Source: Gracilimonas sp. (lineage in GTDB: Bacteria; Bacteroidota; Rhodothermia; Balneolales; Balneolaceae). Taken from it: 64,000 nt of DNA. This document shows, piece after piece, positions 34,494-44,878 of this stretch. The notes under the pieces are model-generated. The model ran no database searches. It saw nothing but the letters and a program-made list of their open reading frames with translations, and was not told where the DNA came from. The stretch is taken from NCBI GenBank assembly GCA_022450045.1, contig JAKURD010000014.1:20025-84024 (forward strand), read 5' to 3'. Every line of letters starts with the position of its first letter. Position 1 is the first letter of the stretch. A program made the translations under genes and the position numbers.

Positions 34494-35135
34494 TTATGGT
34501 GCTATGTGAATGTGTGTGTTGGTACGAACCGGTTTATCAAAGATCTGTTCTTCGATATAACTCAGCTGCTCTTTATTATTCACAAAATCTATCTCTGTAG
34601 CATTCAGAATAATAAGGGGAGCCCGGCTGTAATGGTGAAAAAAGTGGTTATAGGCATCATTGAGTTCTTTAAGATACTCCGGAGTAATATTACGCTCATA
34701 ATCTCTGCCTCTGTTTTCAATATTCTCCATTAAACGCTCAACCGAGGATTGAATGTAAATGATCAGATCAGGCTGAGCAGCAATTCCGGTCATAATACTA
34801 AAAATATTATCATACAAAGCCATTTCGTCCTGATCAAGATTTAGCCGGGCGAAAATTCGATCTTTATCAAAAATATAATCGGAGATGGTCAATTGATGAA
34901 ACAGATCCTGGCTCATCATATTCTGCTGCTGCTTAAACCGGCTCGCTAAAAAAGCCAGTTGAGTTTGAAAGGCGTAACGTTCGCGGTCTTCATAAAATTT
35001 TGGAAGAAAAGGATTATCCTCAAATTCCTCTAAAACCAAACGGGCATTTCTTCGCTCTGCTAATAAGGAAGCAAGTGAGGTTTTTCCTGCTCCTATCACA
35101 CCTTCAATGGCAATAAAATCATACGGGTTGGGCAT
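34494..35135 (-). CDS. Deoxynucleoside kinase
   Basis: 213 residues. Phosphorylates deoxynucleosides for the salvage pathway. P-loop IEGVIGAGKTSLASLLAERR at the N-terminus, VLEEFEDNPFLPKFYEDRER (substrate Glu and the dNK-type motif), QLAFLASRFKQQQ and the LID-like ENRGRDYERNITPEYL. Base specificity cannot be told. Four nt downstream of folK, same operon. Confidence 0.9.
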   Translation of the reverse strand: MPNPYDFIAIEGVIGAGKTSLASLLAERRNARLVLEEFEDNPFLPKFYEDRERYAFQTQLAFLASRFKQQQNMMSQDLFHQLTISDYIFDKDRIFARLNLDQDEMALYDNIFSIMTGIAAQPDLIIYIQSSVERLMENIENRGRDYERNITPEYLKELNDAYNHFFHHYSRAPLIILNATEIDFVNNKEQLSYIEEQIFDKPVRTNTHIHIAP

Positions 35136-35138
35136 CAG

Positions 35139-35627
35139 CTACCAGTTCAATGTTGTTTTGTCAATTTGGAGACGCGGTGCTTGTTCAATGAGTTCCTCCA
35201 CATGCTGAGCGGAAACGGGATCATGCCAATCGGGTAAAACCTCTTTTAATGGCAACAGAACAAATAAACGCCGGGCATATTCCTGATGGGGAATGATAAG
35301 GCTATCTGTTTCAATGACCAAGTTATCCCAGGCAATTATATCCAGATCCAGTGTGCGTGCAGTCCATTTTGGGTAGCGGGAAGGCCTTCCCTGTTTCTTT
35401 TCCTGTTCTTTGAGCTTTTCAAACAATTCCTCAGGTCTAAGAGAAGTTTCAAGCACGGCTACTGAATTCAGAAAATCATGTTCGGAAGGGCCTACAGGTT
35501 CCGATCTGTAAATAGAAGATTTAACGACCTCTTTCCCGGAAATATCTTCCAGGAAATTGCCGGCTTCTCTAAGTTGTTGATGAGGATCATTCAGATTAGA
35601 ACCCAGGGCGATTACTACGCGGGCCAT
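35139..35627 (-). CDS. folK: 2-amino-4-hydroxy-6-hydroxymethyldihydropteridine diphosphokinase
   Basis: 162 residues. Transfers pyrophosphate to the pterin in folate synthesis. VVIALGSNLNDPHQQLREA, SSIYRSEPVGPSEHDFLN and the HPPK signature RTLDLDIIAWDNLVIETD with IPHQEYARRLFVLLPL are clear. Starts inside the end of folB (13-nt overlap), so the two are translationally coupled and act in consecutive steps. Confidence 0.95.
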   Translation of the reverse strand: MARVVIALGSNLNDPHQQLREAGNFLEDISGKEVVKSSIYRSEPVGPSEHDFLNSVAVLETSLRPEELFEKLKEQEKKQGRPSRYPKWTARTLDLDIIAWDNLVIETDSLIIPHQEYARRLFVLLPLKEVLPDWHDPVSAQHVEELIEQAPRLQIDKTTLNW

Positions 35628-35974
35628 GACATCCTCGCTTCGGTATATGCGGTCTGGGATGAGAGGGGAGGATTTAATTTACGGACAGTAACTTCAAAGT
35701 TAGTCTGTTCGGGGAGGGAAACTCCAATTTCTGACCCTATTTTATAACAAAGATGCTCGATAAGATCTACTGAGGCTCCGTGCATAATATCCGATGCGAT
35801 CTTATGGATTTTAGTGTAATCGATGGCATCAGAAAGTTGATCGGATTTTCCGGCCTTGGAAAGGTTAGTGGAAAAGATAACATCCACCTCAAAATCATTA
35901 CCCTTTTTTTTCTCGTGTTCATGCACTCCGTGAAATGCCCTGAACTTCATCCCTTTGATGGCGAGGGTATCCAT
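35615..35974 (-). CDS. folB: Dihydroneopterin aldolase
   Basis: 119 residues, usual length. Cleaves dihydroneopterin to the FolK substrate. Conserved GMKFRAFHGVHEHEKKKGND (catalytic Glu), DAIDYTKIHKIASDI and LIEHLCYKIGSEI. The C-terminus VTVRKLNPPL is typical. Follows dnaA by 3 nt and overlaps folK. Confidence 0.95.
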   Translation of the reverse strand: MDTLAIKGMKFRAFHGVHEHEKKKGNDFEVDVIFSTNLSKAGKSDQLSDAIDYTKIHKIASDIMHGASVDLIEHLCYKIGSEIGVSLPEQTNFEVTVRKLNPPLSSQTAYTEARMSWPA

Positions 35975-35977
35975 AAA

Positions 35978-37423
35978 TTAAAGGCTGGCTACTTCTATAC
36001 GTTGATGAAGTTCCTCAACCATGCGCTTGTGTTTAGCGCTTGTTGAAACGCGTTCTTCCACTGTTGAAATGGCATGGATCACGGTAGAGTGATCGCGGCC
36101 GCCAAAATGTAAGCCAATGGTTTTTAAACTGGATTTGGTAAATTTTTTGGAGAGATACATTGCGATCTGTCGGGCTTCAACAATTTCCTGCTTCCTCGTT
36201 TTTTCCCGAACCTTATTCGTATCTATACCGAAATAATCACACACATAATTTTGGATCTGCTCTATGGAGATCTGCGTGTTTGAATCCTTTACCATATCCT
36301 TTAACACACGTTTGGCCATCGCCAAGTCGATATCATCAATATTCTGAAGAGAAGCGTGGGCTAGTAACTTGATGATCGCGCCTTCAAGATCACGAACATT
36401 GGATTTAAAGTTGTGAGCTACAAATTCAATAATCTGTGGATCAATTTCTATTCCATTGTCATTAGCTTTGCGCTCAAGGATGGCGTATCGGGTTTCGTAT
36501 TCCGGCATTTTCAGGTCGGCACTCAAGCCCCAGCCAAAACGGGAGATCAGACGTTCTTCAATGTCTGGAACATCTTTAGGAGCGCGGTCACTGCTAAGAA
36601 TGATCTGCTTACCATCCTGATGAAGGGCATTGAAGATGTGAAAAAATTCTTCCTGAGTTTTCTCTTTACCGCTGAAGAACTGAATATCATCCACCATCAA
36701 AACATCGATGTTCCGGTAAAACATGGAAAACTCACTGGCCCTGTTATTCCGGATTGCGTGTACAAATTCGTTGGTGAAAGCTTCAGAGGAGATATATAAT
36801 ACAGACTTTTCATCCCCAAACTTCTCTTTGATCTTGTTGCCGATACTTTGGACCAAGTGAGTCTTTCCAAGTCCGGTTGGTCCATATACAAAAAATGGGT
36901 TAAAGGAATTACTTCCGGGATTATCAGCAATGGCCATTGCTGCAGAACGGGCAAGACGATTACAGTCTCCTTCAATAAATCGCTCAAATACATAATTGTT
37001 GTTCAGATTTGAGTCGATCTTGGTCTTGCGGATTCCGGGAATCACAAAAGGATTTTCAATACGGTCGGGCTGATACTCGGGGTATCCATTTGACTCTTGC
37101 GGTTGAACGGGACCCATTGGCCGCTGCGGCATTCTTACCGATCGGTTGTTTTCAAACTGATCAGACTTTTCCATTACGATAGAGTATTCAAGTTTTCCTT
37201 CCGGCCCCAGTACTTTTGCAAGTGTAGAACGAAGCATATTATAGTAATGTTCTTCCAGCCATTCATACCAAAATTGACTGGGCACTTGTACGGTAAGTGT
37301 ATTGTCTTTCAGAGATACCGGCTTGATTGGTTCAAACCAAGATTTATACTTCTGGTAACTGATGTTGTCTTTAATAATATCAAGGCAGTTTTCCCATGCC
37401 GATTCAACCGATAACTCGTGCAA
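35978..37423 (-). CDS. dnaA: Chromosomal replication initiator protein DnaA
   Basis: 481 residues. Binds DnaA boxes and opens oriC. Domain I (VESAWENCLDIIKDNISYQK), a linker, AAA+ domain III with Walker A YGPTGLGKTHL and Walker B VLMVDDIQFF, sensor ISRFGWGL, and domain IV with the signature GGRDHSTVIHAISTVEE that contacts DNA. TTG start at 37423; no ATG fits. First gene of the run to folB and folK, with the oriC-like region directly upstream. Confidence 0.97.
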   Translation of the reverse strand: MHELSVESAWENCLDIIKDNISYQKYKSWFEPIKPVSLKDNTLTVQVPSQFWYEWLEEHYYNMLRSTLAKVLGPEGKLEYSIVMEKSDQFENNRSVRMPQRPMGPVQPQESNGYPEYQPDRIENPFVIPGIRKTKIDSNLNNNYVFERFIEGDCNRLARSAAMAIADNPGSNSFNPFFVYGPTGLGKTHLVQSIGNKIKEKFGDEKSVLYISSEAFTNEFVHAIRNNRASEFSMFYRNIDVLMVDDIQFFSGKEKTQEEFFHIFNALHQDGKQIILSSDRAPKDVPDIEERLISRFGWGLSADLKMPEYETRYAILERKANDNGIEIDPQIIEFVAHNFKSNVRDLEGAIIKLLAHASLQNIDDIDLAMAKRVLKDMVKDSNTQISIEQIQNYVCDYFGIDTNKVREKTRKQEIVEARQIAMYLSKKFTKSSLKTIGLHFGGRDHSTVIHAISTVEERVSTSAKHKRMVEELHQRIEVASL

Positions 37424-37803
37424 TTTTCCAAATCCCCCTTACGGTAGTTAGCTTAAAAGTGTGAGATCAAACCAAAGCCACTTATCCACAAAAAAATTTA
37501 AAGCTTTGGCTTTGTGCTGATTTGAAAATGGCAATTTATTGAGCACTTGTCAAACGGTGATACTTGTATTTCGCAAAAGTTATCCACACTGCAACTTTTA
37601 TGGTAACGTATTGGCAGTCAATGGATTATCAATTTCTATAAATAATTTCTAATTAACACTTGACACCCCTTAATATTGCTGTAACACTGAATTGACCTTT
37701 ATAAAACAAAGGATGTAAATTTTTTAAATTCTTTTCCACAAGTTTTCCACATTATATAAAACCATTACTATTTTGCTGGTTTATTAAAAATTTCAAGAAA
37801 TAA
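37424..37803. other. Probable replication origin (oriC)
   Basis: 380-bp AT-rich gap between dnaA and prmC. Two perfect DnaA boxes TTATCCACA lie at 37482-37490 and 37580-37588; two near boxes TTTTCCACA lie at 37732-37740 and 37743-37751, all in one orientation. Between them are AT-rich stretches (about 37618-37680 and 37697-37731) that could melt. The location beside dnaA agrees with many bacterial origins. Confidence 0.75.
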
Positions 37804-38664
37804 TCAAGGCTTTTTTGCTTTTAAAAATCGAGGCTTCCCGCTGTAATCATTCTTTACGATGGCTTCCCAACTGCCCTCTTGAAATATGTGGAGTACTTCC
37901 TGAGCATGATCTTCATGAAGTTCTAAAAAAACGGAGCCTTTTGTCTGTAAATATTTTGAGCACAGATCTTCAAGCGCCCGGTACATTTTTTGCGTGGACT
38001 CACAAAACAAAGCAAGCTCAGGTTCATACTTTTTCACTTCATCTTCTAATGAGTTTTTTTCATCAGGGTGAATGTACGGCGGGTTCGAAATGATGAGATT
38101 AAATTTGTGATTCCCTAAAGACTCCGGATAGAACAGATCATCTTTGTAAAAAGAAACATCTGTCTCATTATAGTCCGCATTTTTTTTTGCAATGGTTAGA
38201 GCATCCTGAGAGATTTCGGTTGCAAAAACTTTCCAACCCGGTCGGGCATGTTTTAGTGCAATAGGGATACATCCGGAACCGGTGCCCACATCAAGTGCTT
38301 TTAACGATTCCACATCGCCATGGAGTTCGAGAATCCAATCCACCAGCTGTTCGGTTTCCTGCCTCGGAATGAGAACACCGGGCTGAACTTTTATCCTTAT
38401 GTGGTGAAAATCAGTTTCGCCGGTAATATACTGGAGAGGTTCATGAGCTGACCTACGTTTCACCATTGGGCGCAACTCTTCCAATTCTTCTGAAGAAAGT
38501 GGACGGTCATAAGCCAAATACAGGTCTAACCTTTTGATGGAAAGTACATGTGCCAATAGCCATTCAATGCTAAATCGAGGTGACTTAACCTGTTTTTGCT
38601 CAAAGAAATCCGTAGCCCATTCAAGCATGCTAAGAACCGTCCAAACGGATGGAACTTTAGACAT
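37804..38664 (-). CDS. prmC: Peptide chain release factor N5-glutamine methyltransferase
   Basis: 286 residues. Methylates the GGQ glutamine of RF1/RF2 with SAM. PRFSIEWLLAHVLS in the helical N-domain, PLQYITGETDFHHIRIKVQ and GVLIPRQETEQLVDW, SAM motif ALDVGTGSGCIPIALK and catalytic NPPYIHP near residue 190. Length typical. Starts 3 nt after the stop of the gene at 38668 (same strand), so cotranscribed. Confidence 0.95.
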   Translation of the reverse strand: MSKVPSVWTVLSMLEWATDFFEQKQVKSPRFSIEWLLAHVLSIKRLDLYLAYDRPLSSEELEELRPMVKRRSAHEPLQYITGETDFHHIRIKVQPGVLIPRQETEQLVDWILELHGDVESLKALDVGTGSGCIPIALKHARPGWKVFATEISQDALTIAKKNADYNETDVSFYKDDLFYPESLGNHKFNLIISNPPYIHPDEKNSLEDEVKKYEPELALFCESTQKMYRALEDLCSKYLQTKGSVFLELHEDHAQEVLHIFQEGSWEAIVKNDYSGKPRFLKAKKP

Positions 38665-38667
38665 GGG

Positions 38668-39054
38668 TTATTCTTCTTCGGCTTGGGCCGGAGGCTGTTC
38701 TTCCTGAAGTGTGAGTCCGTGACGCTTGGAAAAGTCAAGAATGAAATCAATAACGTGAGATTCCACATTTTGCTCTTCCGAGAGGGAACTTCCGCGGAAG
38801 CCCATTCGTCCACCGGTTTTTTTGAGGACTATTTTGTTATGTTTTCCTTTACTTTCCAGGATACAAGTTAGCGTAACACTGGAATTGATCTGTTTTTCAT
38901 ATTCCTCATAAACAGCTACATATATAGTCTCAGAAGTACCTTCAGGAGAATATTCGTATAAAAATTTAGGCGGATGTTCTTTGAACATTTTGGATGACAT
39001 TCTGCGAAGCGTTGCAGTTGGTCCAAATACAAAATAAGTTGTGTGTGAATTCAT
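38668..39054 (-). CDS. Hypothetical protein upstream of prmC
   Basis: 128 residues, soluble, no signal peptide. Segments: TTYFVFGPTATLRRMSSKMF, YEYSPEGTSETIYVAVYEEY, a central VTLTCILESKGKHNKIVLKK and an acidic, Pro-rich C-terminal tail (QEEQPPAQAEEE). Mixed alpha/beta by appearance. No family recognised. Cotranscribed with prmC. Confidence 0.7.
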   Translation of the reverse strand: MNSHTTYFVFGPTATLRRMSSKMFKEHPPKFLYEYSPEGTSETIYVAVYEEYEKQINSSVTLTCILESKGKHNKIVLKKTGGRMGFRGSSLSEEQNVESHVIDFILDFSKRHGLTLQEEQPPAQAEEE

Positions 39055-39210
39055 GCTTTGTAGCTTGAATTAATTATTTTAAAGGTATGTTGTATATCAA
39101 AAATTTGTGCTGAAAATAACAGGTTATTGCTTTAAGACAATAAGAAATTCAGGAAAATTTCGTTATCCGTTCAAATTTAAGCCTCAGACACACTTAAAAC
39201 CATTTTTTAG

Positions 39211-40074
39211 ATGAAAAAATTGTCCCTATTTATTATCACATTTTTGATATGCTTTCAAACTAATCAGGTTTATGCTCAATTTGGAGAGCCTGAAGTGGAA
39301 GAAAAGGAAACCCCAAGGAATTTATACGATGAAGGTTATAATGTCGGATTTGGGTTTAACCTGGCGCTAACTGATTTTGGTTTGGGGGTTGGAGGTCAGC
39401 TAAGGGTCGGGCTTGGGCCATATACTGAGGGAATAGCTACACTGAAGATCGCAGGATTAAAAGATCCAACTGAGCAAACATTTACGGACTTTTTAGGATA
39501 CCGGACTATACCGGAAAAGTACCAACGGGTAATAGCTGTACCTTTTTATGTTGGTCTCAAAAAACGTTTTTTTGCAAAAGCAATATCAGATAGCTTTAGG
39601 CCATATGCATCGTTAAGCGCGGGGCCAACATTTGCTTTTTCGTACAGTTATTTTAAGGATTATAATGAAAATGGATTTCGCGAAAATGATGGCCGGATAT
39701 ATCCTATTGTAGAGCCGGTCAATGATATTTTTACAGGATGGAATAATTCCAAAACCCATTGGGGACTGGGTGGTGAATTTGTCCTGGGAATTGATTTTGG
39801 TGAAAACTTCGCAAATCTCTCAAGTATTCAGTTTGGATACACTATGAATTATTTTTCTGATGGCATTCAAGTTTTGGAACCTTGTCAGCCGGACTTGAAT
39901 CGAATCAATCAGGCTCCGATAAATCCATGTGGGTTAGGAGTTGATTACGCGCAAGTTTTAGTACCTGATGGAGGAAATGTGTCTATAGCTCAAGCTCCAC
40001 TCGAGCAAGCTAACGATCCCCGAAAATATTTTGGTTCAGCTCAGATTAGTTTCGTATTTGGCTGGATGTGGTAA
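39211..40074 (+). CDS. Outer-membrane beta-barrel-like protein
   Basis: 287 residues. Signal peptide (LSLFIITFLICFQTNQVYAQ). Alternating polar/aromatic strands such as YNVGFGFNLALTDFGLGVGG, GLGGEFVLGIDFG and the last strand SAQISFVFGWMW (ending in Trp) are typical of outer-membrane barrels. No specific family. Convergent with the HAD gene, 5 nt apart. Confidence 0.7.
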   Translation: MKKLSLFIITFLICFQTNQVYAQFGEPEVEEKETPRNLYDEGYNVGFGFNLALTDFGLGVGGQLRVGLGPYTEGIATLKIAGLKDPTEQTFTDFLGYRTIPEKYQRVIAVPFYVGLKKRFFAKAISDSFRPYASLSAGPTFAFSYSYFKDYNENGFRENDGRIYPIVEPVNDIFTGWNNSKTHWGLGGEFVLGIDFGENFANLSSIQFGYTMNYFSDGIQVLEPCQPDLNRINQAPINPCGLGVDYAQVLVPDGGNVSIAQAPLEQANDPRKYFGSAQISFVFGWMW

Positions 40075-40079
40075 TAAAA

Positions 40080-40826
40080 TTAATCGCTTGAAATCTTTTT
40101 GAACCACTCTTCCGGTTTAGCTAAGCTCTCAATGATCAAGTCCGGATTATGTTCAGCAAGCTCTTCATACTCATACTTTCCGGTAGTGAGAGCCACACAT
40201 TTCATGCCGGCATTATTTGCACAAATTATATCCCGGGGAGTATCACCTAATATTAGAAATCGAGCAGGGTCGAGAGTGAAGTCATGAATTTTTTGAACTT
40301 CATTGATGGCTAACTGAGGTAATTTGTTCCGATCTCTTTCAAACTCCCCAAATGCTCCAAAAGAAAAGTCGCGATGAATGTCTGCCGCTTTTAACTTGAT
40401 GTGAGCTGCCTGAGGATAATTTCCCGTAAGAAGCCCGCAAATAAAATTTCCATCGAAAAAGAACCCCAGTGCATCGTCAATGTGATCATGTCTTTTAACT
40501 TTATCCGTTTTAGTCAATAACACATTTTTTAAATAATCGAGATACCGGATCTTAAATTTCTGATACAGGTTTTTATCAAAATTATGGTTTACCAAAAAGG
40601 AGGTAAAAATATCGTGATCTGTTCTTCCGGAGAAAGAATCGGCTTCCATGTCTGGATAGTTGATCTCAAGTTCATCAAGAATCCGGCGAAGGTGGCTTCG
40701 GTTATATTTGCTATCAACGGTTAGAAGAGTTCCGTCTATGTCAAAAAGGATGATCCAGGGGTGCTGTTGATCTTGCTGCAAGATGGATAGTTTTTTGGTT
40801 AGGTATTCTGGTGTTTTAGGAATCAC
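40080..40826 (-). CDS. HAD-family hydrolase (phosphoglycolate phosphatase-like)
   Basis: 248 residues. HAD motif I ILFDIDGTLLT with the nucleophile Asp, cap domain of helical type, motif II in GLLTGNY, motif III Lys region (AFGEFERDRNKLPQLAI) and motif IV LGDTPRDIICANNAG. Probably a small-molecule phosphatase in the cytoplasm; substrate not determined. Confidence 0.88.
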   Translation of the reverse strand: MIPKTPEYLTKKLSILQQDQQHPWIILFDIDGTLLTVDSKYNRSHLRRILDELEINYPDMEADSFSGRTDHDIFTSFLVNHNFDKNLYQKFKIRYLDYLKNVLLTKTDKVKRHDHIDDALGFFFDGNFICGLLTGNYPQAAHIKLKAADIHRDFSFGAFGEFERDRNKLPQLAINEVQKIHDFTLDPARFLILGDTPRDIICANNAGMKCVALTTGKYEYEELAEHNPDLIIESLAKPEEWFKKISSD

Positions 40827-40920
40827 TAATAAAATATTCGGCTAAGTTACAAAACTTGATGTGAAAATGGCTTTACGTACATGTTAAATCGCAGTACCTT
40901 TGAGCAATTATTCTCACTAA

Positions 40921-42225
<1,305 letters not shown>

Positions 42226-42316
42226 GATTAATGAAGACGATCGTGATCCTTCGAAAAAATAAATTTGTAAGGAACTGCTTTGAGATCGCTCTTACATAAT
42301 ACGTAGTAGCTTTTAT

Positions 42317-42350
42317 GAGCCGCCTTTGATTACTGAGGGCGGCTCTTTTT
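42317..42350 (+). terminator. Rho-independent terminator of eno
   Basis: GAGCCGCC (42317-42324) pairs with GGCGGCTC (42338-42345), followed by five T and an AT run. Confidence 0.9.
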
Positions 42351-42399
42351 ATTTCAAAACCGTCTGCTAAAAAGCATCAGAATGCGTACCATATAGGTC

Positions 42400-43533
42400 A
42401 TGCAGAACACTCACACCGAACTTCTCAATTTCCGTAATCATCTGGATACCAAGATTGATTGGGCACCTCACCTGAATGTGATCACAGGACCAAACGGTTC
42501 CGGAAAAACCAGCCTGATAGATGCCGTACATTACTTATGTATGTCCCGCAGTTTTGTTTCGAGTACCGATATGTATGTTGTCAATCAGGATGAAAGCTAT
42601 TTTATGATAAAGGGGCATTTTGAGGGGAATATCAGGTCTGAGTTCGATGTTTCATGTTCTTATTCGCGGGGTGATGGAAAAAAGATTTTTGTAAATGACT
42701 CTCCGCTCGACCGGCTCTCAGACCTGATCGGGATGGTACCGGTAGTTACCCTCACCCCGGATGATAAAAAACTGACGCTTGAAGGTCCAACCGAGCGCAG
42801 ATCATTCATTGACTCATTCATCAGCCAGATCTCTCCGGCTTACCTAAGAGATCTCATCGAGTATCGAAGAGTGAGAAAGCAGCGTAACTCTTTATTGCAA
42901 GAATACCGGGGCGCACTTTCTGTACTGGAAGCTTATCTGGAACCCTGGGATGTGCAGCTGGTGGAGGCCGGGGCGCGGATAGTGGCAAAAAGATATGAAG
43001 TGCTGGAAAATCTGAAAGCCTATTTAGAGAAAGATTACGCAATGATATCGGGGATGGACCTCACTACAAATCTTGAATATCAAACTTTTTGTAAGCCGAC
43101 TACCGATGTTGAAGCTATTGAGAAGGAGTACTATGAACAGTTGGGAAAAGTTCAGTCTAAAGAAATTGAAAGAGAGGTAACGACGATCGGGCCTCATAGA
43201 GATGAGATTGTTTTTTACCTGGATGATTTTGAATTGCGACGGTTTGGATCTCAGGGCCAACATCGGCTTTTTGCTTTGTCTCTTAAACTTGCTCAGCTTC
43301 ATTATTATTCAGATGAACTGGATGACCTTCCCATCCTGATGCTGGATGATGTTTTTGGAGATCTGGATCTCAAGAAGACAGAGATCTTATTAGATGCTCT
43401 ACAACAACATAAAGGTCAAATATTCATAACTTCCGCGAATCCGGTTCCTTTCGAAGATTATGTTACCTTTGATGGGATAAATAACCGGTTGTACGAAGTA
43501 GAAGATGGAAAGGTGAGCGAGGTTACGAAATGA
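42400..43533 (+). CDS. recF: DNA replication and repair protein RecF
   Basis: 377 residues. SMC-like ATPase that helps load RecA at gaps. Walker A ITGPNGSGKTSLIDAVHYL, signature RRFGSQGQHRLFALSLKLAQ and Walker B ILMLDDVFGDLD are intact, as is the QIFITSANPVPF D-loop/terminal region. The DUF721 gene starts within the stop (ATGA overlap). Typical length. Confidence 0.94.
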   Translation: MQNTHTELLNFRNHLDTKIDWAPHLNVITGPNGSGKTSLIDAVHYLCMSRSFVSSTDMYVVNQDESYFMIKGHFEGNIRSEFDVSCSYSRGDGKKIFVNDSPLDRLSDLIGMVPVVTLTPDDKKLTLEGPTERRSFIDSFISQISPAYLRDLIEYRRVRKQRNSLLQEYRGALSVLEAYLEPWDVQLVEAGARIVAKRYEVLENLKAYLEKDYAMISGMDLTTNLEYQTFCKPTTDVEAIEKEYYEQLGKVQSKEIEREVTTIGPHRDEIVFYLDDFELRRFGSQGQHRLFALSLKLAQLHYYSDELDDLPILMLDDVFGDLDLKKTEILLDALQQHKGQIFITSANPVPFEDYVTFDGINNRLYEVEDGKVSEVTK

Positions 43534-43823
43534 GATTTGATCCACCAAAATCGCTGAGTTCTGTGCTGGAAGATTTTCTTGAAAAATTTCCCCAGAAAAG
43601 AAAATTGAAGCAAGGCATGATACTGTCTGCTTTTGAAGACGTGGTAGGGCCGAGGATGGCTTCCGAAGTTGAAGACCTTCACTTTGAAGGAAATAAGCTG
43701 GCAATGAAGGTAAAACACCCTGCATGGCGACAGGAAATTCATGGTAACAGATTTAGTATTGCAAAGAAATTAAATTCCAAAGTTAAAGGTGATGTAATTT
43801 CAGACATCATTGTTCGCAGTTAG
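43530..43823 (+). CDS. DUF721 protein
   Basis: 97 residues. Shape of DUF721/DciA-like proteins found after recF: LEDFLEKFPQKRKLKQGMIL, AFEDVVGPRMASEVEDLHFE, VKHPAWRQEIHGNRFSIAKK. DciA-type proteins load the replicative helicase in bacteria lacking DnaC; whether this is such a loader is inference. Overlaps recF by 4 nt (ATGA). Confidence 0.88.
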   Translation: MRFDPPKSLSSVLEDFLEKFPQKRKLKQGMILSAFEDVVGPRMASEVEDLHFEGNKLAMKVKHPAWRQEIHGNRFSIAKKLNSKVKGDVISDIIVRS

Positions 43824-43857
43824 TTGATTTACCTTAATCCTGCATCTATATTCGGCT

Positions 43858-44868
43858 ATGTCTGATATCTCAGAAAATAACATATTTACCCGCCTGAAAG
43901 GGCTGATAAAATCCGGCACAAAACCCGGTGTTGAAGAAACGGAAGTGAGTTTCATGCGCCGCGAAAAAATCATTGTTTTTGCCGGAGCATACATTATGGC
44001 GGTTTCGTTGTGGTTTATCGTAAACCTGAGCGGGAGTTTTAGTATTAATATAAATGTTCCCATAGAACCGGGTAATATTCCGGAGAACATGGCTTTGACG
44101 GAAGAACTACCTGAATTTGTTCAGGTTGGAGTTTCTGGCGACGGCTGGCAGCTGCTGAACTTATATAATGATCCTCCTGTGGTTGTCATAAACATTGAGA
44201 ATAGAGAGGTAAATTTATTTGAGCAGGTTCGTCAGCGCCTCAGCTATTTACAGGGGATTGATATCGCCAAAGTTCAACCGCTGCTTCTTTCTGTAGATAT
44301 GGAGCCGAGGAAATCTAAAAAAGTTCCTGTAAAAATTCCTTCAGAGATAAGTTTTGAAAACCGATTTGGATTAGTGGGGAGTCCGTCTTTTAGCCCGGAC
44401 AGCATCACCATAACAGGGGCTGAATCAATAATCGAGGAGATCGATGAATGGATTGTTCAGGATACATTACGCCTTTCGGGTGTAAGGAATGACATCTCTA
44501 TGAATATATCTCTGAATAAAAATGACGGCGTAATTGAGCTGTCTGAAACAGAGGTCACTTTTACAGCGGATGTCTCAGAATTTACAGAAGGTGAAACTAC
44601 GGTATATATTCGCACAAGAGGATTGCCCCGCGGACAGAATGTGAACTATAATCCATCTTCTGTTACTATTAAATTCGATGTACCTATCGAGCAATTTGCC
44701 GCTGTTGAAAAAGTACAGCCTTATGAAGTATATGTACCTTACTCTAAAATAGTGGAAGACTCTTCAGGCTTTGTGACTCCTGATATTGAACTTAAAGCAG
44801 ATCAGTTTGAACTGCGGCTTCGCAGTTTCCAGCCCAAAGCAGTGGCATATTTTACAGTGCTGAATTAG
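43858..44868 (+). CDS. YbbR-domain membrane protein (CdaR-like)
   Basis: 336 residues. One membrane helix (KIIVFAGAYIMAVSLWFIVN) after a ~35-residue cytoplasmic start. Several YbbR repeats outside follow (SININVPIEPGNIPENMAL, SKKVPVKIPSEIS, ETTVYIRTRGLPRGQNV, KAVAYFTVLN). In Firmicutes CdaR controls the c-di-AMP cyclase; no cdaA gene is adjacent here. Likely cell-envelope role. Confidence 0.82.
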   Translation: MSDISENNIFTRLKGLIKSGTKPGVEETEVSFMRREKIIVFAGAYIMAVSLWFIVNLSGSFSININVPIEPGNIPENMALTEELPEFVQVGVSGDGWQLLNLYNDPPVVVINIENREVNLFEQVRQRLSYLQGIDIAKVQPLLLSVDMEPRKSKKVPVKIPSEISFENRFGLVGSPSFSPDSITITGAESIIEEIDEWIVQDTLRLSGVRNDISMNISLNKNDGVIELSETEVTFTADVSEFTEGETTVYIRTRGLPRGQNVNYNPSSVTIKFDVPIEQFAAVEKVQPYEVYVPYSKIVEDSSGFVTPDIELKADQFELRLRSFQPKAVAYFTVLN

Positions 44869-44878
44869 AGCTTACCCA

